A stretch of DNA of 64,000 nucleotides from contig JAWNZC010000001.1 in NCBI GenBank assembly GCA_035771165.1, forward strand, positions 2,350,001 through 2,414,000, written 5' to 3'. Under the pieces are notes generated by a model that was not told the DNA's origin, searched no databases, and saw only the letters and a list, made by a program, of their open reading frames with translations. Both the position numbers and the translations under genes were made by a program. Position 1 is the stretch's first letter. Every line of letters begins with the position of its first letter. This document shows positions 31,056 through 44,400 of the stretch, piece by piece. This DNA is from Paragorgia papillata (Eukaryota > Cnidaria > Anthozoa > Scleralcyonacea > Coralliidae).

Positions 31056-34000
31056 CAGGGGCGGCGGAAGATGTTTTTGAGTGTGGGGGTATTTCCCTCT
31101 TGGAAAATTTTTTGATTTGTGATCCCCAGAAAGCCCATTTTCACCCAAAAATCCCACTCATTAATCAGCAAAAAGGCTCCAATTATCTAAGTAACTTTAA
31201 TTTGATAAAACTGTCAATAATCGTAAATCGTAATAATTGCCTTCGCGCGTCTCCAGTGTCCAGTCACTTTAAGAAAAATCAATATAGAACCATAAAACTT
31301 TTTTAAAACGTTGAAACTGTAAATTAAATTAACTAAACATAACTATATAAGTAAAACTAAAAGTTACACTACTGTACATTAACGTTATGTACAACATTCA
31401 CTTATTCAGGAAATTCGATCTATATATAATTACCAAAATAGCCTAATCTACGAGAATTTGCAGAAACAAAGTCCTGAGCGATGTCAACAAGACTGAGTTT
31501 ATCAAAAATGTCTTTGTGCGTGTGAAGCAACATCAAGTTGTTAAGTCTCGCTTCCGTCATCGTCGAGCGAAGATACGTTTTAATGCGACGAAGGGTGGAG
31601 AATGATCTCTCCGCTGTCGCTGTTGTGACGGGTATGGTCATGTATATCCGAACGAGCTTGTCCACTTCAGAAAACATTTTTCTTGCCATGGGAATGGTGG
31701 TTAACATTTCGCAGATCGTTCGAACAGTGGTGACTCTGAGATTCTCAATGTTTTTCACTGTTTTATATGAATCCAACAATTCAGGTAACATCTGCAACTG
31801 CCGTTCAAGTTTTTTTATGTTCAGATCCCTTGAATAGGCTTCCGCAATCGGCCCTGGTACCAAAACATCAGAGGAGACAGGGTGTCAGGGTCGTTAGGGT
31901 ATACTGCAGTTAACAGCACTTCTTCAATGGATTTAGGCAGCTCCAAAGATGCTTGGTCAAATCTTCTGTTGATTTCGGTGCTAATTAGATCAACTACTTC
32001 ATAGTATTGAGCTCTAAATTGGTCCTTAGCGGTTGCAAAACGATGAGGCTGAGCTCCATCATCCAAGCGTTTCGGTGGTCTCCTAAATCGTGGAAGGACT
32101 GGCTCGTTGGTAAGCGTTCTCGATTCATTTACAACCCTGGAGTAGAAATACTCAAATGCACCATCCTCTCTCTGCCTTTCTAAAAACGATTTTGCCATGT
32201 TTGCAGCGGATAGTCCTTCCTGAACCGTTGTATTTTTCGCTTGTAGGGCTTGGGATGTTTGTTCAGTAGCACTGAACACCAAATGAGAAAGCTTCAAACC
32301 AAAAAATGTATCAAAACGCTCTAACATCGAATAAATACCATTTGCTCTTACACCATACTCATCATGGCATTCGGAGCTAATTGTGTCCAACGTTTCCATT
32401 AATACTGCGTAGTTTCTCAAGACAGCGTCGATAGCCGCAGTTCTTACTGTCCACCTCGTAGGGCATAACGGCTTGAGACTCGGACCTGCAGAGTGAGAGA
32501 GATCTGCTTTGCAATTCTCAAAGACAAGATATCGCTTTGGAGACTTCTTTATCAGCTTGATAATCTCCCTTACCACATCAAGGGCGCTTCTGATAGACGG
32601 GCATTGCTTAGCAGCATCTTGCAAGCAAAAATTGAGGGAGTGGGCAAAACAGTGAACGCTGATTGCAGTTGGTTCTTCATCACGTATCCTCTTTGCAACT
32701 CCATTCAAGTGGCCCATCATATTGGCAGCTCCGTCATATCCTTGCCCACGACACTGGGTAATTGGCAAAGCGCACCGTATAAGGACATCTTTAATGACTG
32801 TTGTTAGAGTGGACGAGGTCGTACTTGAACCAGACCAATGAAATCTTCGTTGATTTCATAAAACTCATTTACCCACCGGATCGACATTGATAATTGCTCA
32901 TGGTTTGCAATATCTGCCGTTTCATCTGCAAGTATAGCAAACCAAGTAGCTTCACGAATTTTTATCAGAAGTTGCCGCAGTAGTGTGTTACCCATAAGTG
33001 TTACTAGTTCGCTGATTATGTCATGGGACATATACTGTTGGTTTTTTAACCACTTTGAAATGCCCGGACAATCAGTACTCCTTAAGTGCAGCAGCTGTAC
33101 TAAATTTCCATTGTCGTCCACGTGCCCTCTAATAGCGATCCCTTGCTTGAGCAGAAATCGGAGACTGGACATCATTTTCAAAAGCATCTCCCTATTTTCA
33201 GCTCTGGTTTTCATGGCCTCGTTGCTTATTTCTTCTGCGATTGTTGGCATACTCAGTCTTCTAAATGTCATTACAGATTCCTTGTGGCATTCTGCGCGCC
33301 TCGTGTGTACGAAAACGCTCCACTCCCTTTTTCCAATTTTGAAAGCCTTCAACAAAGAACGCTGTTTCGTAGCGTTTTGTCAGCTTTAATAAACCTTTGT
33401 TGTAGCAGAGTAGACAATAAAAGCAGAAAACTTTCATGCGAGTGATGCAAAAGTGTAACCATGGGAAAGCTTTATACCACTCCACCTTCAAAAAACGATA
33501 TTCGTTCTTCTTTCCAACCTGTTGCCTGGTTGACTTTAAAAGTGCCTTGTCAGCTGGCTGATTGGGAGACGCCGGGTTCGCGCAAACAGTCACTGGTGCA
33601 AGAAGCATTATAATCTTGTGAATTGTTGGATGCTTCGCCCCTAAAGTGTGCAGGAAAGATCATTAAAAGATTAGGCTCAGCATAAGTTAATTAAAAATGA
33701 GGCAAACCTGTTTTTCAGATTATTTTATTTCGAAACAAATTGTAAAACAAACAATGTCAATGGTCATGTTAACACAGTTATTTGGTTAAACTTTATCGTC
33801 ACCAGAAATTTGCGACATTGTGCTTTTTATGACCAGCGGTTACTGCTGGTTGCAGGACAAAACGGACTATAAACGATGCTGAGTAACTCGCTTCACAGCC
33901 GTTAAAGATCAAGATATTCGTAATTTACGTCGAATACTCAAATGATCTGTATAATATAGCATGGATTTTTTATTTTTAATACTAACCTGTCAACAGTATC

Positions 34001-34513
34001 CGATGGATTTGAATGTGATGGTTGTTGTTTCTACTGTTTCCTCATCATGGTCTTCACATTCTCTCGACTCTGTCTCATCTGATCGAGTCTCATCCGCACT
34101 TCGTTTGTTGGGCACGATTGACCAACAAGCTAGCAGGTTGGCTTGTCTTTTACTCATTCTTAAATATTTATGAGACGCTTGCTCACTGTAGTTTTATTTT
34201 TGGGCCCGCGATCACCTTTTTTGTTGGTCAGTTAAATTATTACGTGAATATCCATCGCTGGGCTTTTTCTCGAAAGTTTCGGCAATAACCTAGCTTCAAA
34301 TTTTGACTACCGAACTCAATTTTGAAAAATGTTCTATTTTTCAATATTTTTCAATATATATGATAGGCGTGTCAAACTAATACGTCCTAGCTAAGAACTC
34401 TGATGATAACCAAACTTCAAAATTTTGTGGGGGCGAAAACTGCATCTCGCCCCCACAGGTAAAAACTTGTGGGGGCGGTCGCCCCCACTGCCCCCACGCT
34501 TCCGCCGCCCCTG
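31056..34513 (-). mobile_element. hAT transposon, formerly autonomous, nested in the TTAA element
   Basis: Ends CAGGGGCGGCGGAAG and CTTCCGCCGCCCCTG with a perfect 8-bp target duplication AAAGCGTT (31048-31055 and 34514-34521). Length 3458 bp. It carries a frameshifted transposase on the minus strand. Removing element and duplication restores the loop of the host MITE. Confidence 0.95.
31420..34157 (-). pseudogene. hAT transposase (TTF zinc finger, DUF4371, dimerisation domain), frameshifted
   Basis: A short first exon begins MSKRQANLLACWSIVPNKR at 34157, with coding relic to about 34000. The main exon starts before 33608: FLKVEWYKAFPWLHF and VFCFYCLLC (TTF-type finger), then, after a frame change near 33300, HKESVMTFRRL, a DUF4371 block and FAILADETADIANHEQLS (catalytic D). 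A second break near 32790 leads to GQGYDGAANM and VHCFAHSLNF. A third near 31845 leads to the C-terminal dimerisation region TATAERSFSTLRRIKTYLRS (catalytic E) ending at 31420. The family is the ZMYM1-like hAT group. It once cut and pasted this element; three frame breaks disable it. Confidence 0.88.
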
Positions 34514-35397
34514 AAAGCGTTTTATTTTGTTCAAAAATATTAATCGCAGTTCAATTCCGAGATAAATTTCCAGCAAAACGATGTCGATCAGCGTTTTTTC
34601 ATTTATTGCCTGGTTTCGATTTTGTGACTTATTTTGTCCGAATGTTGGTCGAAAAACAGCATTTTCAACTTTGGTAGTCAATAAAATCAGCAAAACTGAC
34701 ACCGTTTTGCTGGAAATTTATCTCGCCGGAATTAAACAAAATAAAACGCTTTTTACTTGAGTCGCCCCGAGTGAAGCCCTCTGGTTTTAATTTAAAAATT
34801 CACAACTGTGATTGGTTTGTGCTTATCGCAAAATCAAAGACAACATTGTATTCTACAAATTAATAGATTTCTAACGATATTTATTTTACTTTTGTGGCAT
34901 AAGTTCTGACGAATTGAGAGCGCTTTACCGAAATAACCCTGCAAACCTTAACGAAGACCTTAAGGTGGGTGGATAGTCTAAATTATATACGCATTTTTTA
35001 TAAGTAAATGCGTGGCATTATTAGTGATTAAATGTCCCCGAAAACCAAGGGAGGGTGTGTGAAAGTCCGGAAGGCCGTAGGCCTGAGCCTTCTAATAACC
35101 CGAAATATCATGCGGCGAACTGTTGTAAATCCCACACAGTTCGGACCCGAATATTGTATGCGACTAATTATCGAATTCACACATCTAATTGTTCAGGTTT
35201 ATCGGAATGTTTACTTAAATCAGGACGAATTTCTATCCGATTTACAACACCTGATGAAAGTGCTTATGACATCGGAGAAAGTTATATATCTTTGCTATTC
35301 TCAAACCAAACTACATTCGAAGAAAGCATGGGCGTGTATTTCTCCCACAACACTAAACATGTAGAATTTCAAGGGATTTCAAATACTAATAGCAACG

Positions 35398-35588
35398 ATA
35401 TAGACCTTATTCAAAAATAGCTGCCGAATAAGAATTATTTTATGTGCATATAAATTAGCCCTTATGATCTCGTTTTAAAGTAATAATTATTTTGAATTTC
35501 CTACATGAAAACGAGTTCATAAGGGCTAATTTATATGTATGTCTATAAAAGAATTTTAATTCGGCGGCCATTTTTCAATAAGGTCTAT
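35398..35588. repeat. Foldback MITE (ATAGACCTTATTCAAAAATAG ends)
   Basis: About 85-bp arms, ATAGACCTTATTCAAAAATAG...CTTATGATCTCGTTTT and the reverse complement AAAACGAG...AATAAGGTCTAT, around a short loop. Non-coding. The stretch 34964-35397 has no gene, only fragments related to the duplicated PLBD intron and other repeats. Confidence 0.75.
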
Positions 35589-35734
35589 GTAACCCCCGAC
35601 AAGTCGTTATGCACGTGTACGTCACATCACGTGACATTTTCGTATCAAACCAACTAAAATATCTCGACAACAAAGCAAGGAAACTAAAAACTGCAGAAGA
35701 TGTTACTTTATTATTTTAAGTGTTCTTTCAAATA

Positions 35735-36130
35735 CCACAAATACCCCAAAAATACGATATTACTGATATGGATTCTGTGTAAATTAGTGTATAGTTGAAT
35801 GTGAAAAGATTTTTTGATTTGAGCTTATATTTGTTATATTAAAGTTTGCATTTCCAAAATGGTAATGAATGACGTCGAAGTAGGCATAATTTGCATACAC
35901 AATACTCTGTGGCAGGAGAATATATATTTTTTCATTAAAATGTTTAAGAGTTTATTGTAAGAAAAGGGAGAAAGAACCAACAAATGCCTAGTTTGACGTC
36001 ATTTCATTACCATTTTGGAAATACAAACCTCAATATCATAAATAGAAATTCAAATCAAAAAATATTTTGACATTCAACTATTCACTTTATCAAGAATCAG
36101 CATCAGTAATATTATATTTGGGGTTATGTA
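35735..36130. repeat. Inverted repeat MITE (CATTTCCAAAATGGTAATGAA core)
   Basis: The left arm about 35740-35880 and right arm about 35995-36128 are reverse complements with mismatches (CATTTCCAAAATGGTAATGA / TCATTACCATTTTGGAAAT; TTTTTTGATTTGAG / AAATCAAAAAATA). The loop has TTTGCATACAC sequence. No coding content. Confidence 0.7.
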
Positions 36131-36305
36131 ATGTTTAATAAACGAGCAGCAGTGTTTTTTCAGGTTTTTGATCTGATAAAACACATGATGCGAGTTTATT
36201 GAACGGCTTAAAAAACGTTTCGTTATTGGTTATGTTCATTAGTATTCTTTATATAAAATTGTATGTTCATTAGTATTCTTTCTAACGTCAATAAGTTTTA
36301 TCAGC

Positions 36306-37055
36306 TCATTACCAGAAATTAATGACAAAATGGCCACCGCTTGAAAGCCAATTTACATATGCCCAAGAGGATGGTGTCCTATTTTGAACAGTAAATATAT
36401 AAGGCGAATATATTAAAGTGAGAATTCTGCTTATTGAGTAGCTTGCCAACAATTTGCCGACCTCTTGATCTAAACAACAACTATTATCCAATCATTCAGT
36501 CACCTATTTATTTGTATCAGGTATATCTACGATCCGCCAAATTGTGCCGTTAAAAATAGTAAACAAATAAGCAGGTCATGCACCACTGGACTGCGGTAGG
36601 ATTTTGTTTGATACTTTAAAAATCTTTGATCAAATGTTCGAGAGTTGATAGAGGAAACTTTATCTTGCATGTAATAGATTACATATTGACCAAATTGGCT
36701 GAAGTTGTATACCTTCAATTCAACAACTACCCGACTTGTAATGACAACAAGAAAATATGCATTTTGAACCCACCATCATTGATGGAGGCTCAAACATTGA
36801 CAAACGATAGCTCGAGAGATATAGTCATTTGGCAGATCGTAGGTACTCCTAATTTAAACGAATAAGGAAGTGAATAATTTGAAAATTGCTGTTGCTTAAA
36901 TAGCGAGGTCGGCAAATAGTAGGCGAGATACTCAATTAGCATAATTTTCATTTTAATATTTCCCCTCTATATATTTACTGTTCAAAATTGGATGCCATTT
37001 TATAAAGACTATATGTAAATTATCCCTTAAGCGGCGGTCATTTGGTAATGATAAA
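36306..37055. repeat. Foldback element of about 750 bp
   Basis: The left arm (ACCAGAAATTAATGACAAAATGGCC...GCCGACCTCTTGAT, 36310-36470) is matched inverted at about 36900-37055 (GAGGTCGGCAAATAG...CGGTCATTTGGTAATGAT). The centre has no recognisable protein. Confidence 0.65.
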
Positions 37056-37138
37056 AACACCGACATGGTACTGATTTCCTTTGTGTTCATGAATTATTAA
37101 TGAGTTTTTTAAAAGCAGTTGAATTTTCGTATCATAGA

Positions 37139-37455
37139 TACCATGGAAAGGGAACTGGATAGGAAACTTACGAAAACGGAAACGATGTTTGACAACTTGC
37201 TACGGTAATTATACACTTATAGGGGGCTAATGCACCTAACGGGTGGTTCCACATGGCTAAAATCAGACACCGCTGAACTTAACCGATATTACACTCGTTT
37301 AATTTGAGCAATAGCTGATCCTAGCCATATGGGACCACCCGTTAGGTGCATTAGCTGCTTATAAGTGTATAATTACCATAGCAAGTTGTGCAAACATCGT
37401 TTCCGGTTTCGTAACCTCGTTTTAAGTTTCCTATCCAGTTCCCCTTCCATTATGG
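37139..37455. repeat. Foldback MITE
   Basis: Arms CCATGGAAAGGGAACTGG...GGTGGTTCCACATGGCTA and the inverted copy TAGCCATATGGGACCACC...CCAGTTCCCCTTCCATTATGG around about 50 bp. It sits about 430 bp beyond the PLBD stop codon. Confidence 0.75.
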
Positions 37456-37880
37456 CGTCATGGGCACTTTAAACATTAATTTCTTTTGAATTAAAGATTG
37501 GATAAATATATATCCATTGCTTCTTTTATGCCAACGAATTTTACACAATAACATCACTATTTTAAAAGTGTATTCCCCCATTAAACCTTTGAAATTATAC
37601 TAAAATTAAACGCAGATTAGGACGCTACGGACAAGACGAAATTAATAAAGAATCACACAACTAAGAAACACTACAAAAATTTATTAACATTTTTTTAAAA
37701 GTATTACACAACTTACATCAGATAACACATCCACAAACAAATAAAAAACCATCATTATTAAATTTTGGATTTCCCCAGTATTTTAGTTTTTTGTTTGTTC
37801 TTTTTTATAAATTATCATGTATATAGGTTATATATCATTCTTAAAATTTGATTAAGGTAGAAATATCCACCCAGTCTACA
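37456..37880. other. PLBD 3' UTR / 3' flank
   Basis: AT-rich sequence after the stop codon (minus strand reads toward lower coordinates). The part around 37660-37740 is related to about 28480-28560, so the duplication that made exons 10' and 11' also copied this 3' flank. I cannot fix the polyadenylation site. Confidence 0.5.
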
Positions 37881-38087
37881 TTAGACAGGCAGGTCGTTGC
37901 CACGGACACGCTGGAACTTCGTCTCGCTACTCCAGGTGACCATTACTGGTTTGAAGTCAAACTTATCAGGGTGGCCTAGTGGGCGAGGCCATCCTGAGAT
38001 GCTCCATTGGAATACAGGTTGTTGGTCGAATGTTGGACCACTAACTGCAAGCGCTATGAACTCTTGAAACATTTCATAATTTGTGAT
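37881..38087 (-). CDS. PLBD exon 11 (terminal coding exon)
   Basis: Acceptor CTATTTTCAG. Reads ITNYEMFQEFIALAVSG, PTFDQQPVFQWSIS, GHPDKFDFKPVMVTW and ends NDLPV with TAA at 37883-37881. 69 codons including the stop, phase 0. Confidence 0.9.
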   Translation of the reverse strand: MTNYEMFQEFIALAVSGPTFDQQPVFQWSISGWPRPLGHPDKFDFKPVMVTWSSETKFQRVRGNDLPV

Positions 38088-41000
38088 CTGAAAATAGAAA
38101 ACCACGCATGTATTATGACTAGATACTTAATAACAACAGGAGCTATAGCATCTCTCTTTACTTAAAACAACGTGGAGGAATACAGGAGGTTCCTAACGAC
38201 GGTTGCGAGCGGGACTATAGGATCGAACAAAAAAGTTAAAACCATATCATTGTTCACAGTTGACAGCACAACATTGTTCACAGACAGTTGACAACACAAC
38301 ATTGTTCACAAATCGTAGCACAATGTTGTTGACAGTTGGCGGCGCGACATTGTTTACACTTTACAATTTACAGCACAACGTTGACATGGTTGGCAGCACA
38401 ACATTGTTTATGATTGACAGTATAACTTGTGTATTTATGTGTGTAGTTTTTTGACACGACCTCCATACAATACTAGTGTTATTATTACTGTAGTCGTCGC
38501 CGCTGTCGCCATCGGTTAGAATAATCACCCCTTAAGGTCTCAGGGTTCTATCCTTGCTTGACGAATGAAATCGTCTTGCGTTGACTAGCCAGAGTAAAAA
38601 TATGTCTCAGTCACAGGTAATTGATTCAGTTAACAAAGAGTTACAGTTGCATTTTGTATTTTTTACCTTAGAATCTGTGCCTCCATGTTCTCGATGGCCA
38701 AGCGCTTCAAATGGGTACTTGCCATTGGCTGGATTCAGATCGCAACGAGAAGAGATGCCATTTTCAGCGCTGTAAGGTGGGGTACAATTGCATTTCGATA
38801 ATGGGTCATGCTTGTAATCGTTATACCTGTTTTAAAAAATGGTTTTGTTTAAAGTGCTTATATATGAAACGAAAATTTAGTCTGCCTTATTTGAAAGAAC
38901 ACTTAAACTGACAGAGTAACATCTTTTGCTTCCTTGCTTCGTTGTTGAGTTATTTCAGTTTGTTTGATATGTAAATTAAACATTTTGACGTCACATGTGC
39001 AAAATGAGTTGTCAGAGAAGGTTCTATATCTTTGCTATTATCAAACATATTCACTTGAAAATTTTACATGTTTGGTGTTGTGGGAGAAACACACCCACCT
39101 GGTTCTTTTGAATTTATTTGGTTTGATAAAAACAACGATATACAGTGTGTATAAAAAAAACCTGAACCCTTAGAAAACAACCTATTGTAGTAGTTTGAAA
39201 GGCACAATAAGTTAAACGAAGCGAAAAAGCTTTTAAATACTTTCACCATGCATACACTTCAAGTTATCTTAATTTCCCAGGTGTATAAGACCGTGTGTTT
39301 TACGCATCTGTGGGTTCAGCGAAGTGCTTAGGGCTTTCAAACTACTACAATAGGTTGTTTTCTAAGGGTTCAGGTTTTTTTGATACACACTGTATAGCCT
39401 TATCTGATAAATCATGCACATGTGACGTCAAAATATTTAATTTGCATATCAAACAAACTGAGATATCTCACCAACGAAGCAACAAAATGAAAAACTGCAG
39501 AAGATATGAAATTCCCAGTCTACTAGAGCTACCCTTCTTTGCATAGCACGATGAAATGAAAAAAAAAAAAGGTCCACTGTGGTCAAGTAAAAGAATATGA
39601 AATTAGTGGGCACTCGGAAGCAAAATATTCCCCATATTTTGGCATTTTTCCTGCTTTGCTTTCTAAAAAAATGAAAGCACGTTGATGAAAACGTTTTGTT
39701 CCAATATACCTCATTAACTTCAGCATACTCTCCAGGTCCACAACACTCGTCTGGTCCCTCTTGAATATCTGCGCCCTCGGGGTCAAGTTGTAGTCGAACC
39801 ATGAACCATACTTCTTGACATAAGCGGGGAATCCACTTGTGTTGAAGATTGTAGGGAAAAATCTAGAATTACCGCAAATACTCGAATTAGCGCGGGTAGC
39901 CTCAAATAAGCGCCCAAGTTAGCACTTCTCTTTTAGCCCTTTTTGTTAATAGCGCCCGCTCCGAAATGAGCGCCCCTCCCCCTAAAGAAAAAACAAGTTT
40001 ATATTATCAACCGTCAACACCGTATGTGTTACCATTTACTTTACTGTTGGCTATAAGTTGTTACGCACCCACAGAAACAATATTTAAATTTTGTGCTAAT
40101 TCTTAGAGGTGGAAAAAGTATCGGAAACTTGGGGGCCTCTTGGGGTTTAACTAGAGTTTTAGTTTTTTCATGACTTGTTACGTTCAGTCATAGTCTATGG
40201 TTATTGCTGTCTATTTATCTATTTTAACTATTACATAATTATTCTGTATACTGAATAGCAGAAGGAGGACCATACTTATGAAGTATTTGTTGAATAGTGC
40301 TAATATTTGCTGTTACCATGGAAATAATGGCGTTTGAAATTTGTCATATTTTCACGGTTTTCGTCTATTTAGACGCATATCTCCAGTTTTCTTCGGTCGG
40401 TTTTATCCCGGACGCACCGAACTTGCAAGTGTGTTTGTTTTTTATCCCACACCTGCACGTACAAGTTAACCTACAAGCGGCATTTTGATGAAAAATAGTG
40501 CTTCTTTGATATTAATTTCACAACTTTCTAAATGCATATAATTGCCCCCCACCCCAAATAAACAAGTTAATTGTTAAAGCTTACGGCACATTATAGCTTG
40601 CCCAATAGCCATGTTCTTTCAAATGTAGACTCATGTCTCCCATCTGAATCATGCCTGGAAGTTGCTCCAACACCCACAACGTTCCAGGTACCACAGGTTT
40701 TCCAGGAGTGAACTGTTTGTAATCCAAGACCATCCACTGAAAGTAACAGCAAAAAGAGGTAAGAGCCTGACACCTTCAATTTTAGAATAGTGATGTGATT
40801 GTGTAACCTAACAAACTGTATATACCGTTTTAAAAGCTTGTGTTATGCTCTATCAAAATATCCAAGGGCCGGGAATGGGCGCCAACGCACTGCCGTGGCA
40901 TCATCATTTTACGGCATTTAACAATATATACGCAAGGCATACAAAATTAACGTGTTGATCGATATATAAATAAGTTATATATAGGTAAGGTCTGACAGGA

Positions 41001-41351
41001 CGACGAATGTAATTACTCGGGCTATCTCTGGAGGCCGAGTCTAGGTTTCGGCTCCGTTTGTTTTTTTTGGGGGGGGGGGGGGGGGGGGGGGGAGTGTCAC
41101 GATTTTGCACATTTTACTGTGCAAAATCGTGACACTCAAAATCGTGTCTCGGTATATTTTTGTCTGTTCTATACACAACACGGACAATGTCGGTGGAAAC
41201 GATCTACATTGAGTAGAACACAGCGGACAGATAAATAGCAAATGTAAGTAATTTTAGTATTATTTCAACTTACTTGGTTGTTGTAACTTGAAGATGAAAT
41301 AGAGGGGGAAATAAATATAGCAAACCATTAGTAAAGAACAACTTTAAGGTT

Positions 41352-41448
<97 letters not shown>

Positions 41449-44400
41449 ATTTAGGTAGACGACATGGAAAGTCTACAGTTTACTCGCTTTTCAGCATTTT
41501 TATGGTATAAGTCTTAAGTCAAAAATATTCTGTACTGCAAAGTTATGTACTTCTCATTTGCCAATCTAGAAAGTGTCATTTGGTTTAAGGTAATTCCTCA
41601 GTAATTGATCTTCCAGAAATGGAAAGTTGCTGAAACTCCCCAGTATTAAAGTTCATGATATGTTCATAGTAAAATTACAAAAAAAGTTGGGGTCACCAAA
41701 CTCGTTTAGAAAATACAGCTGCCAGTAAACCAATGTTTTCCCATTTTGTAGGGATTTTGGCTAACTCTTGATTTCGTCTTGTTATCTTAAAAAATCCTTC
41801 ATAAAAGCACTTTATACTGACTGGAAAATATTTGATATTTTAGATGCACTTATATATGAACTATTTAGTGGCAACAAATAATGGAAGAAAATTTGACCAA
41901 AATAACAATTGACAAACATTTTTGCGATATAAGAATGTCCACATTCTTTCTTGTTACATATAATATTATTTTCTTGAAGCCATAAGAACGAGAAACGTAC
42001 GATATTTCAAATTCTCGGAATGATTTTTTCTCTATTCTTTCATATATGCTGTATAGCTTGTGGAGGAAATGAATAATTGAAAAAAAAGTGGGGGTTCGTG
42101 AGCAACACAAGGTTAAAGCTTGAACATGGAGCATGATTCCTTATCATTTCATCTATAAACGAAAGCACGCAACAAATTTTTAAATATTTTTTAAATATTT
42201 TTCAAAAAACAAAATTAAGTTCGTATCTTCTTGCCAAAGGTATTATTAGCTGAGTTAGCCTCCTTAGTGATATTTTTATGTGTTTTCGTCACTAACACTT
42301 GGATACGTCTTGAATTAGTATTGCAGAATTATGCGCAGAAAAGCTGCGCAATGCAAAACTGGGGAATTACCTTAAAGAATTATTTAAAAAAATGTTTAGT
42401 GCGACTGCATGTGCAGGCTCTCATTCTCTCCTTTGAGAGTTGAACATGAATTGAACACCTAACTGAAGTTGATCATGGATCAGTAGAAATTTGACAATTG
42501 TGTTGGAGACTAAATCAAGTTCACACTTTAGAAAAATAAACTGTCTTCGCCTTCCTAAACCACGGTTGGATATTATGAAGAAATCTATATCATATCAAGG
42601 TTCAGTGTTATGGAACTCCCTTGACAATGACATTAGAACCTCAAGTACCTCTAGTTTACTAAAGGAGAGATATAAACAATTTTGAATTTTAATTGTAAGT
42701 ACAGATCAGATATAGTTTAGTTATTATATAATTCTTTTGGCCTATCAACGCTCACAGTCCCTATAAAATATCGAAATATTGAAGTCGGATGTCGGGCCGT
42801 GAGTGTTGAAATGTCAATTTGGTATTTATTATTATGTACTGATAGGACTTTTCGTATAGTTTTGACACGACCACATCAGCTTTGCTGTAAAAATTTATCG
42901 TGTATAAATAAATGATTACTGTATGTATGTATGTCCATGGTCTTAGCCATCTAGCCGTATTTTAGATGGCCCTTTGTAAATTTTGGACGACCATTTGAAA
43001 TGGACAAAAGGCAACTTTTGAACTGTGCATGTATATATAAGAATTCATGGCTTTTGGACTAAGCTTAATCAGAACAGTGTATTGAGAACAGAAAACTGAT
43101 CTAAACAAAACAAAACAAAACAAAACAAAACAAAACAAAACAAAACAAAACAAAACAAAACAAAACAAAACAATCATATAACATTTTACAAACTATACCA
43201 CAGTACGGAGCATATTGACAGCAAAATAAAGCACAATTTGCAGTGTCAAATAACTGGGCGAAAATTGATATTAACAAAACCCAACTGTACAATGTTTTGA
43301 CAGCATTCCGTACTATTGTGGTGTATTGGGGTGTTGGTGGCACAGTGGTTAGCGCACGTGCCTTTCACCTCTGCGACCCGGGTTCAATTCCTGCTCTCAG
43401 CAGTTATCTGATTAAAATTTCTCCTTGGCCGCATGTGAGAAGAGTGCTTCCAGTTTGACTCTACCAAACATCGCAGGTTTCCTCCGGGTACTCCGGTTTC
43501 CTCCTGTAGAAACACTGGATCAATGAGGGATGGCCCTTACTGGACCTCTAGGGATAACAGTTTAGATATTAACTGATAGAGCTATCCAGTATAAATAAGA
43601 TTAGTTTAGTTTTTTAGTTTTATCCTTATTTCAAAAGAACGACAAGCCACTTCGTACGTTAAAGTGTTCTCTGATGAAAATATTGTTGGCAATGTTTTTG
43701 CATAATCCCAAAGATGTTATGGTAGTTGGTAATTGTGCAAAGTTTCATTTCAAAATTCGTTGAAGAAAAGGTGATATTTTACGTGTGAAGTTTGTATTTT
43801 AGAGCGCCGCCATTAAAGTGGCCGAGGTTAAGAAGAATGAGTCGAGGAAGCTTATGACGTCATAGACTCATTAACAACAATGACCCTTTTGTTGACAAGA
43901 ACACTTATCCTGACGTCATAAGCTTCCTAGACTTATTCTTCTCAAGCTCGGCCACTTTAATGGCGGCGCTCCAAAATACAAAGTTCGCACGTAAAATGCA
44001 ACTTTGTTTTTGAGAATTTTGAAATGAAACTTTGCACAATTACCAACTACCATAATATCTTTAGGATTATGCAGAGACCTTACCAACAATAGTTTCATAA
44101 GAGAACCACTTTAATTGTACGTTGCGTTGACCAATCACAATATTCCGGTTATATTGTCCAACCTGGAAATTGCCAGACCAAATTAAACTATTGCCAAAGC
44201 TCATAATGACTAATCATGTAATATCATGTTTGCGGGGATTTATTTTGTTTCACAGGTCCATTAACAACTAATATACCTCATTATATTCATTTTTACTAAT
44301 CCTACCTCCGTTGATGTCAAACCAGGTCTGATTAGAACTAATCATACCCGGTTTGACGTCAACGGAGGTGACAACAAAAGAAATTCCCGCAAACATGATA

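Larger units (their letters stand above)
30843..34959. mobile_element. TTAA-flanked inverted-repeat element, split by a hAT insertion
   Basis: The left arm (30843-31047: GGTCTTCGTTAAGG..., TTCGTCAGAATTTATGC..., CCAGAGGCTTCACTCGGGGCGACTT) is repeated inverted at about 34740-34959. The border is TTAA on both sides (30839-30842, 34960-34963). The related, unoccupied sequence in the original PLBD intron (GGTTTTGTTTAAAGTGC at about 38842) shows the empty site. Without the 3466-bp hAT insertion (including one duplication) the element is about 650 bp, a piggyBac-type MITE. Confidence 0.85.

Noticed and set aside
43328..43395. tRNA gene
   Set aside because: A and B boxes are present, but there is no closing acceptor stem or anticodon arm, and two copies share a long non-tRNA body. 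It is a SINE.
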